NCBI GenBank assembly: GCA_007123335.1
Contig: SKLG01000264.1
Coordinates: 1 to 11,257 of the forward strand
DNA from: Anaerolineae bacterium
GTDB lineage: Bacteria > Chloroflexota > Anaerolineae > UBA1429
DNA: 11,257 bases
Direction of reading: 5' to 3'
Part shown: piece by piece, positions 6,411 through 11,257 of the stretch
Layout of the letters: each line of letters opens with the position of its first letter
How positions within the stretch are numbered: the first letter of the stretch is position 1
Program-made: the position numbers and the translations under genes
Notes under the pieces: generated by a model
What the model saw: the letters and a program-made list of their open reading frames with translations, nothing else
What the model was told of the DNA's origin: nothing
Databases searched by the model: none

Positions 6411-8740
6411 GTATGTCGCATTATCACCATAGAGAGGCTACATCGTCCGATAAGCAAACCGATTGGTTGTTGTACGCTCTTCTCGCCGGGGCCGTACTCT
6501 GCCTGCCCCTGACGATTCGGGCGACGGAATGGTTTCCCGAGGCGAATCGGCTCTTCTGGCCCGTCCTGTGGGCCATGCTCCTGGGCATTCTCTTGGCCAG
6601 GTCGACGCTCCCCAAGTTGTTGTCCTGGGCGCTAGGATTGATCCTGGGCCTAGAGTATAGCATCCAGTTCGCCGCGCAGTTGTTGCCCCGGCTCGATATC
6701 CTGGTGGACGACACAGTGCGGGCGGTAGGATGGTTCACACAGCTCTTGGGCGGCAATGTTGCCCCTCCGTGGCCTTTTGCGCGCTCGGCGACGATCTTTT
6801 GGGAACGGGCCAGCCTCACCATCGCCAACGTGAGCAGTTGGTATCAGGCCGTCCAGACCGGCGCCGAGACGCAGGACGTCACGGTCATGGTTCTGGGTGT
6901 GGTGCTGGTCACCTGGATTCTCGTCTTTAACGCCGCCTTTTCCCTGCTACGTAGCGGCAAGCCTTTTGTAGCGTTGATGCCTTTGGGCGCAGCGGTGGTC
7001 TCGATCGTGAGCTTTACCTATATCGGCATGAGCTATGTGCATGCCTATCTGGCCATTACGCTGTTCACCCTGATACGCTCCAATGTCCAGCGCATGGAGA
7101 GCTTTTGGAGACGCCTCCATCTCGACTTTTCGCCAGAACTGCGCCGCGACGCCAGCATCGCCGGGGGAGCGCTGGCCAGCATCGTCCTCGTAGTGGCCTT
7201 GATCCTCCCCTATATCACCTATGATGATGCCGTGTGGTTCTTTTGGAACAACGTGGGTGATAGCTTTATGGCCTTTTACGACGATCTCGATCGGGCATTC
7301 GCCGGTCGCAATCCGGTGCCCTCACCCACGCCAGGGCAGGACCGGGGATTGGCCCCTCATCGCATCGGCGCCGAGGGCACCCTGGGCGAGGATGTCGTCC
7401 TGATGGTCCGGACCAGCGATCCCGTTCCTCCGCCTGAGGAAGAGATGGAGATGCTGGGGATGGATTATAGCCAGTTCGTCACCAAGCGCTATTGGCGCGA
7501 GCGCACCTATGACGAGTACACCGGCTATGGCTGGGATATCAGCACACGCAATACCTTGCCGATGCGCGCTAATGAGCCCTGGACGACCATCGAGTATCCG
7601 CACAGCGTGGTTACCCAGACCGTGCAGGTGATAGCACCAAACGCAGGCCTGGCTTTTACCGTGAATGAGCCGGTAGAGATCTTGGACGCCGACTATCGGG
7701 CGATTGTGCGTGGCGCCAATGATTTGGCCGCCATTGAGGTGAACGAGACCACCTATACCGTCGTCTCATGGGCGCCTGCTCCATCGGCCGAGCAGTTGCA
7801 GGCTGCAGAGGACAGCTATCCCGATTGGGTGCAAGAGCGCTTTTTGGCCTTGCCGGCATCGGTGCCCGAGCGGGTGCGGCAAGAGGCGGAGCGTATCGTC
7901 ACCGAAGCCGGCGCTACAACCCGCTATGAGAAGGCCCGCGCTATCGAGGCCCACATCCGCTCCTTTGAATATGTGCTCGACATCGAGCCACCCTCGCTAG
8001 ACAGAGACTTTGTGGATTATTTTCTCTTTGATGTTCAGGCGGGTTACTGCGACTATTCCGCCTCGGCGATGACGGTCATGCTGCGCTCCATCGGAGTGGC
8101 CGCCCGCTATGCCTCTGGCTATAACATGGGCTACTTTGACGATCGCCTTGTTTCGTGGGTGGTCTCTGAACAGAACGCCCACGCCTGGACCGAGGTCTAT
8201 TTCCCGGGCTATGGCTGGGTCGAGTTCGAGCCCACGCCGGCGCAGACGATCTTTGAGCGCGGGTTTGCGTTTGGCAGCGATTTCAGGCTTCCCGAACCTG
8301 TCGGCACCGAGACGGAAGCGGCGCCTCTGCCCCTGTGGGCCTGGGGCGCGGGATTGGCGGCGCTGGTGCTTTTGGTCATTGTGTGGCCGCCACGTTGGTT
8401 CCGGCGCAAGCAGGCCGAGCCTCGTGAGGTGGTGCATCAAACCTATGACAAGCTGGTGCGTCGCGCCCGTTGGGCTGGCCTGGCGCCGTTCGGTGGCCAG
8501 ACGCCTCGCGAGTATCTGCGCGCGCTGGCCTACGAGATGGAGCGCCGGGCTGATTTCCATGGCGCGGCGGAAGAGAATGTGCGCGTGTTGGAGAATGTAT
8601 ACCTGCGCGCCCGCTATGGCAGCGGTGATATCACCGAGGACGACAGCCTGCTCGTCCAGGGCGCCTGGCGGCGCTTGCGCGGCGGCTTGCTGCGCCTCGT
8701 CTTTGTGCGCCCTCCGCGCGAGGCCTCTCGCGCGCTATAG
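6407..8740 (+). CDS. TgpA-like transglutaminase membrane protein
   Basis: The 777-residue protein has about seven N-terminal membrane helices (roughly 20-39, 50-65, 71-92, 160-182, 187-205, 208-224, 251-271). An external region with a transglutaminase core (about 500-612) follows, then a membrane helix (642-661) and a cytoplasmic DUF4129-like tail (about 675-760, with QTPREYLRAL). The papain-like triad is Cys548 (AGYCDYSASAM), His592 (NAHAWTEVYF) and Glu608 (WVEFEPTP), Glu standing where many relatives have Asp. In this family the catalytic domain faces outside and may act on peptide or amide bonds of the envelope; the substrate is unknown. GAGG at 6396-6399, 7 nt before ATG 6407, and the 4-nt overlap with the DUF58 gene support this start over the ATG at 6371. 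A hairpin follows the stop. Confidence 0.92.
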   Translation: MSMSHYHHREATSSDKQTDWLLYALLAGAVLCLPLTIRATEWFPEANRLFWPVLWAMLLGILLARSTLPKLLSWALGLILGLEYSIQFAAQLLPRLDILVDDTVRAVGWFTQLLGGNVAPPWPFARSATIFWERASLTIANVSSWYQAVQTGAETQDVTVMVLGVVLVTWILVFNAAFSLLRSGKPFVALMPLGAAVVSIVSFTYIGMSYVHAYLAITLFTLIRSNVQRMESFWRRLHLDFSPELRRDASIAGGALASIVLVVALILPYITYDDAVWFFWNNVGDSFMAFYDDLDRAFAGRNPVPSPTPGQDRGLAPHRIGAEGTLGEDVVLMVRTSDPVPPPEEEMEMLGMDYSQFVTKRYWRERTYDEYTGYGWDISTRNTLPMRANEPWTTIEYPHSVVTQTVQVIAPNAGLAFTVNEPVEILDADYRAIVRGANDLAAIEVNETTYTVVSWAPAPSAEQLQAAEDSYPDWVQERFLALPASVPERVRQEAERIVTEAGATTRYEKARAIEAHIRSFEYVLDIEPPSLDRDFVDYFLFDVQAGYCDYSASAMTVMLRSIGVAARYASGYNMGYFDDRLVSWVVSEQNAHAWTEVYFPGYGWVEFEPTPAQTIFERGFAFGSDFRLPEPVGTETEAAPLPLWAWGAGLAALVLLVIVWPPRWFRRKQAEPREVVHQTYDKLVRRARWAGLAPFGGQTPREYLRALAYEMERRADFHGAAEENVRVLENVYLRARYGSGDITEDDSLLVQGAWRRLRGGLLRLVFVRPPREASRAL

Positions 8741-8756
8741 GGGGACAGGACACGTG

Positions 8757-8790
8757 AACTGCCCGGCACCCAAGAAGGTGCCGGGCAGTT
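8757..8790. terminator. 14-bp perfect hairpin between convergent operons
   Basis: AACTGCCCGGCACC (8757-8770) pairs perfectly with GGTGCCGGGCAGTT (8777-8790) around a 6-nt loop. It lies 16 nt past the transglutaminase stop and 17 nt past the stop of the small minus-strand gene, so it can serve both operons. Only a short run of T (TTT at 8789-8791) follows on the plus strand. Confidence 0.85.
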
Positions 8791-8807
8791 TGGCATTCCC
8801 GGAGGAT

Positions 8808-8996
8808 CTAGCCGAGGATCAACCCCAGCACAGCGAGGGTGACAAACATCCCTGCGGCCAGCGTGGCAAAGCGCTTCAGATCGCTCAGCACATAGCTATA
8901 CTCCTCGGCGAAATTAACCTCTTTTTGGGCGCTCGAGGGAGTATAATCGACGCTGGTCCGGCGTCGCGAACGGCTCTTTTTACGTCTCTTGGTCAT
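8808..8996 (-). CDS. Small basic C-terminally anchored membrane protein (62 aa)
   Basis: I do not recognise a named family. The first 13 residues contain nine Lys/Arg; a polar stretch with FAEEYSYVLSDLKR (29-42) follows; residues 43-62 form one hydrophobic helix that ends the protein. By the positive-inside rule the basic end should be cytoplasmic, giving a tail-anchored topology. GGAG sits 7 nt before the ATG. It lies 36 nt downstream of the sortase gene on the same strand and before a shared terminator, so it is probably co-transcribed with it. The basic head could contact nucleic acid, ribosomes or anionic lipids, or the protein could be a subunit of a larger membrane complex; none of this is shown. 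Reality as a gene is supported by the ribosome site, the membrane pattern and the terminator. Confidence 0.75.
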   Translation of the reverse strand: MTKRRKKSRSRRRTSVDYTPSSAQKEVNFAEEYSYVLSDLKRFATLAAGMFVTLAVLGLILG

Positions 8997-9032
8997 GGCA
9001 ATTCTCCAGTGTCGCGTAGAGTGGGGATCCGT

Positions 9033-10172
9033 CTACTGCGCAGATGCCAGATCGGCAACCACCACCACGCGGTGTGTATTTAACGGTAATGGATAACAAC
9101 TAATCAGCGTCAATATCGGTATCTCGGTGGGCGCCAGCACCTCTACCGCAGTGGGCAACACGATCTCCACCGAGCGCACCACATAGACAAACGTCGCGTC
9201 AATGGTCTGGATCTCGACCTCGTCTCCAGCCTGGAGCTTGTGCAGATCGCGGAACCAGGCGCCATACACGTCATTGTGCGCCGAAAGCACGCAATTGCTG
9301 CTCTCCCCGGGTGCGGCGCTGTCGATGCGATGCCCGACCCCTCTGGTCAATGAGAGGGGATCATCCCCCTCGACGATAGGTGCATCCAAATCCAGCGCCG
9401 GGATCAATATCCAGGAGCCTTTGCGGCGCACCACCGTTGATGTGGCCGTCGGCGTCGGCGAGAGCGTCGCGGTGCTTGTTGCCGTCGGGACCGCCGCCGT
9501 CACCGTCACCCCTGTAGGCGAACTCGCTACCAGGGCGCTCTCGGCGGTCGGCGACGTGTTGACCTCAGCCGAGGTGGCGATCGGCGCCAACGTCGGCGTA
9601 GCCGTCGCTGCAGCTGTAGCTGTGACGGTAACCGAAGGTGACGCTTGGGCGATGGCCACATGCTCCTCGGCTATCGCTGGTTCGGCTGTCGATGGGGGAG
9701 CTTGACGTTCCCCAAAGGCCGCTTCCCGTGATTGCACCTGGCGCAACTCGCGATTGAGATCTTGCAGCTGTACATAGGACACGGCCACAATGAGCACAAA
9801 GCCGACCAGAGCGACCACTTCCAGGGCCAAGAGAAGCAAGGATCGCCCCTCCCGGGGTGACGCCTGCGGCTCTGACCCAGAGGAATCGCCGGTGGGCCAC
9901 AGATTGGTGGATCGATAGCGCGACTCTTGGCCCCATCCCCCAATCCAGGTGTCCGGCGGACGCCCCGGCGGGAGGACGCCCGGCTCCGGGACGCCCGTTG
10001 CTTGCTCTTCAAGGGCACGCTCGGCAGCCACCACATCGCGCATTCTGGCCGCCGCCTGACGGCTGCGCTCAGTCCACAGCCTTTTCTCCAGCTCATCGAG
10101 GGCCTGATCACGGCTCCAATCGGACGCACCCGTCTCGTGGTTGGCGCCGGCTGTTGACCCTTCGTCCTTCAT
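9033..10172 (-). CDS. Membrane-anchored sortase domain protein
   Basis: The 379-residue protein (from ATG 10172) has a polar, partly helical cytoplasmic N-terminus (1-110), one membrane helix (111-133), a short charged possible coiled-coil (136-155), a Thr/Ala/Pro-rich linker (about 175-247) and a sortase domain (about 252-376). The triad is His299 (VLSAHND), Cys359 (TLISCYP) and Arg368 (NTHRVVVVA); IPALDLDAPIVEGD and GVGH are further family hallmarks. Sortases cleave a sorting motif in secreted proteins and join them to the envelope or to each other; the active site here should be outside. The frame stays open upstream to 10286, but a perfect consensus promoter lies in that stretch, so translation must begin downstream of it, at 10172. 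The ribosome site is weak (AGAGGA, 12 nt away). No substrate with an LPxTG-like tail is encoded nearby. Confidence 0.9.
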   Translation of the reverse strand: MKDEGSTAGANHETGASDWSRDQALDELEKRLWTERSRQAAARMRDVVAAERALEEQATGVPEPGVLPPGRPPDTWIGGWGQESRYRSTNLWPTGDSSGSEPQASPREGRSLLLLALEVVALVGFVLIVAVSYVQLQDLNRELRQVQSREAAFGERQAPPSTAEPAIAEEHVAIAQASPSVTVTATAAATATPTLAPIATSAEVNTSPTAESALVASSPTGVTVTAAVPTATSTATLSPTPTATSTVVRRKGSWILIPALDLDAPIVEGDDPLSLTRGVGHRIDSAAPGESSNCVLSAHNDVYGAWFRDLHKLQAGDEVEIQTIDATFVYVVRSVEIVLPTAVEVLAPTEIPILTLISCYPLPLNTHRVVVVADLASAQ

Positions 10173-10212
10173 CCTGGCCCGGTATCCTCTACTGTGGCCC
10201 CTGAATAGAGAT

Positions 10213-10241
10213 ATTATAGAAAGGGCCGCCTCCAGTGTCAA
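10213..10241 (-). promoter_or_regulatory. Perfect consensus sigma70 promoter of the sortase operon
   Basis: TTGACA (10241-10236) and TATAAT (10218-10213) are both exact, with a 17-bp spacer. The predicted start is near 10206, leaving a leader of about 34 nt to the ATG at 10172. It lies within an upstream extension of the open frame, which argues against any start beyond 10206. Confidence 0.9.
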
Positions 10242-10523
10242 AGTTTCATGTACGTTGATATCACGCTCTTGCCCTGGTGTGAACATACCTCATCAAACCC
10301 ACCCCAAGACACAAAGGACTTATCGATAAGCCCTTGTGGCTGCTTGTGTCGATTGCCCACATGGGAGGTGGCTCCTTCTGTTCATCTTGCCCAATGCGCC
10401 TTTGGCCTGATTACGCTATGATAAGCGGACGCGATCGCGATAGCACGCTGGGATGCGTCGATCGCAGCGGCTGGGACCGCGACCCACACAAGCGTCGCGT
10501 CGTTTCTTGAGGTTTGGAAACTG
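10242..10523. other. Intergenic region between divergent sortase and ABC transporter operons
   Basis: I see no gene here. The stretch has lower GC than the flanking genes. It holds the inverted-repeat cluster at 10308-10350, a GCGATCGC palindrome at 10431-10438, and a 6-bp stem CGCGAC/GTCGCG (10478-10483 with 10494-10499). TATGAT at 10417-10422 looks like a -10 box but has no -35 at proper spacing. Confidence 0.6.
10308..10350. repeat. Inverted-repeat cluster with 12-bp palindrome CTTATCGATAAG
   Basis: The perfect palindrome at 10319-10330 is flanked by further complementary bases: AAGG (10314-10317) with CCTT (10332-10335), then CAC (10310-10312) with GTG (10336-10338) after a one-base bulge. 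An overlapping outer pair, GACACAA (10308-10314) and TTGTGTC (10344-10350), allows an alternative fold. It lies about 70 bp upstream of the sortase -35 and could be an operator or a recombination-type site. Confidence 0.5.
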
Positions 10524-10532
10524 TGGTATAAT
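10524..10532 (+). promoter_or_regulatory. Extended -10 promoter of the substrate-binding protein gene
   Basis: TGGTATAAT (10524-10532) is a perfect extended -10 element, which can work with a poor -35. TTGAGG (10507-10512) is only 14 bp upstream, and TTCTTG (10504-10509) is at 17 bp. The predicted start near 10539 leaves a leader of about 200 nt. Confidence 0.6.
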
Positions 10533-10538
10533 CGCCGA

Positions 10539-10742
10539 TTATGTGATGGTTCCATCGTATTATGTCATGGCTGTGAATGGAGGTGATGTCTGCGCCGCGC
10601 ACACAGCTAGCCAAGCAACGTCGCTGGGCGTGCAACGATGCAACCGATCAAGGCGGTGGTCAGTGGGGTTGGCAGCTCCACCGGGTGCCCCCAAGGCTCT
10701 GTACGTTTTATCATCGTGGTCAATCATGAGGAGGAGCACGAC
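10539..10742 (+). other. Long leader of the substrate-binding protein gene, with hairpins and overlapping small frames
   Basis: The leader can begin with an 8-bp hairpin (10541-10548 with 10553-10560, GUUC loop). A second stem, GCTGTG/CACAGC (10570-10575 with 10602-10607), holds GGAGGTGAT (10579-10587), nearly a full anti-16S complement, in its loop. A 47-codon frame starts at ATG 10586 and stops at 10729, but its ATG is only 2 nt from GGAGG. Another frame, 10546-10746, ends in an ATGA overlap with the next gene but lacks a ribosome site. CGGTGG/CCACCG (10654-10659 with 10678-10683) and TGGGG/CCCCA (10664-10668 with 10689-10693) are mutually exclusive stems. I recognise no known riboswitch. 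A regulatory leader is possible; chance is not excluded. Confidence 0.3.
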
Positions 10743-11257
10743 ATGAAGCCCAGATTGTGGACCATCCTGGCCATCTTGATGGCCCTGGCCATGGTTCTTT
10801 CGTCTTGCGCGACAGCCCCACCTACTCCCGTGCCTGCGCCCCAGCAGCCTACCGCTGTTCCAGAGCAACCAACCGCTGAGCCAGAGGAAGCCACCGCTGA
10901 GCCTCAACCTCAGCCGCAAGAGCCTGTTCTTGGAGCGGTCGCTCCAGCGCCGGACTTTCCGGTCAAGCTGGCGATCGTCGTGCCCTTGAGCGGCGACGTC
11001 AAGACTTTTGGCGAATCGACCCGCGACGGCGCCATGATGGCCATCGACGAGGCCACCGCAGCCGGTTGGGAGATCGAGGTCGTGATCGCCGACAGCCGAT
11101 GTGACGCCCAGGAAGCCGCCAACGCGGCCAACAAGGTGATCTTTGAGGATGGCGTCAACTATATCATCGGTGAGGTATGCTCCAGCGCGTCGATCCCCAT
11201 CAGCGAGATCGCCGAGGCCAACCAGGTGCTCCAGATCTCCCCGACCTCGACGAACCC
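10743..11257 (+). CDS. Branched-chain amino-acid-type ABC transporter substrate-binding lipoprotein (partial)
   Basis: The frame runs off the window edge after 171 codons. Residues 1-22 are a lipoprotein signal peptide: MKPR, a hydrophobic core, and lipobox LSSC with Cys22 as the lipidated residue. A Pro/Gln/Glu/Thr-rich tether (about 23-70) containing repeated PTAEPE-like units links it to the binding domain. The domain starts at VKLAIVVPLSGDVKTFGESTRDGAMMAIDE-type sequence (from about residue 74), the hallmark of type 1 periplasmic-binding folds of the LivK/LivJ group; VNYIIGEVCSSASIPISEIAE and QVLQISPTSTN match the next strands. Such proteins sit on the outer face and deliver amino acids, amides or urea to a transporter whose genes should lie to the right. 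AGGAGG (10729-10734) is 8 nt before the ATG. Family firm; ligand unknown. Confidence 0.88.
   Translation, partial: MKPRLWTILAILMALAMVLSSCATAPPTPVPAPQQPTAVPEQPTAEPEEATAEPQPQPQEPVLGAVAPAPDFPVKLAIVVPLSGDVKTFGESTRDGAMMAIDEATAAGWEIEVVIADSRCDAQEAANAANKVIFEDGVNYIIGEVCSSASIPISEIAEANQVLQISPTSTN

Noticed and set aside
9420..9710. Repeat-like GTCGGCG-rich DNA resembling a tandem array
   Set aside because: It is the coding sequence of the sortase's Thr/Ala/Pro linker; the units are irregular and follow the codon frame.
10173..10286. N-terminal extension of the sortase to ATG 10286
   Set aside because: A perfect promoter lies inside this stretch, so the main transcript would not contain the upstream start.
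10431..10438. GCGATCGC palindrome, like the HIP1 repeat of cyanobacteria
   Set aside because: I noticed only this copy, and an 8-bp GC-rich palindrome is expected by chance; the proteins do not suggest a cyanobacterium.
10453..10746. 97-codon plus-strand frame before the binding-protein gene
   Set aside because: It begins upstream of the extended -10 promoter, has no ribosome site and gives an unstructured, low-information protein. Only its 3' part could be translated, which is noted under the leader.

Overview
The window looks like a chromosomal segment of a GC-rich (roughly 60%) bacterium, most likely a member of the Chloroflexota (Anaerolineae/Caldilineae-like). This is inferred from protein style only: a sortase with an 'SAHND ... 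TLISCYP' core behind a long Thr/Ala/Pro linker, a lipobox-type amino-acid-binding protein with a Pro/Glu/Thr tether, and a DUF58 + transglutaminase membrane pair. There are no rRNA or tRNA genes, CRISPR arrays or insertion sequences.

Layout from left to right. (1) 1-244 is an upstream region holding a large GC-rich nested hairpin. (2) 245-1384 (+) is an aldo/keto reductase with an altered iron-sulfur C-terminus. (3) A hairpin at 1393-1421 separates it from a convergent two-gene minus-strand operon. That operon is an alkaline-phosphatase-superfamily phosphodiesterase (4878-3433, probable TTG start) followed by an S9 prolyl-oligopeptidase-type peptidase (3436-1439); the two genes overlap by ATGA. 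(4) A divergent promoter region (4879-5072) leads right into a second ATGA-coupled operon (+): a DUF58 protein (5073-6410) and a TgpA-like transglutaminase membrane protein (6407-8740). (5) A 14-bp hairpin (8757-8790) closes it and faces a minus-strand operon made of a membrane-anchored sortase (10172-9033) and a 62-residue basic, C-terminally anchored membrane protein (8996-8808). The sortase operon has a perfect consensus TTGACA-17-TATAAT promoter. (6) About 500 bp of lower-GC non-coding DNA (10242-10742) holds an inverted-repeat element and an extended -10 promoter. (7) The window ends inside a substrate-binding lipoprotein of a branched-chain amino-acid-type ABC transporter (10743 to the edge, +).

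How the genes work together. Three modules are clear from spacing. The phosphodiesterase/peptidase pair looks catabolic or housekeeping. The DUF58/transglutaminase pair is part of a conserved envelope module that usually includes a MoxR AAA+ ATPase, which is not in this window. The sortase with its small membrane protein is an envelope unit with no recognisable substrate nearby. I see no strong evidence for a wholly new system. The most unusual items are the eroded iron-sulfur motifs of the reductase, the sortase/small-protein pair with its long cytoplasmic N-terminus, and the structured leader upstream of the binding-protein gene.
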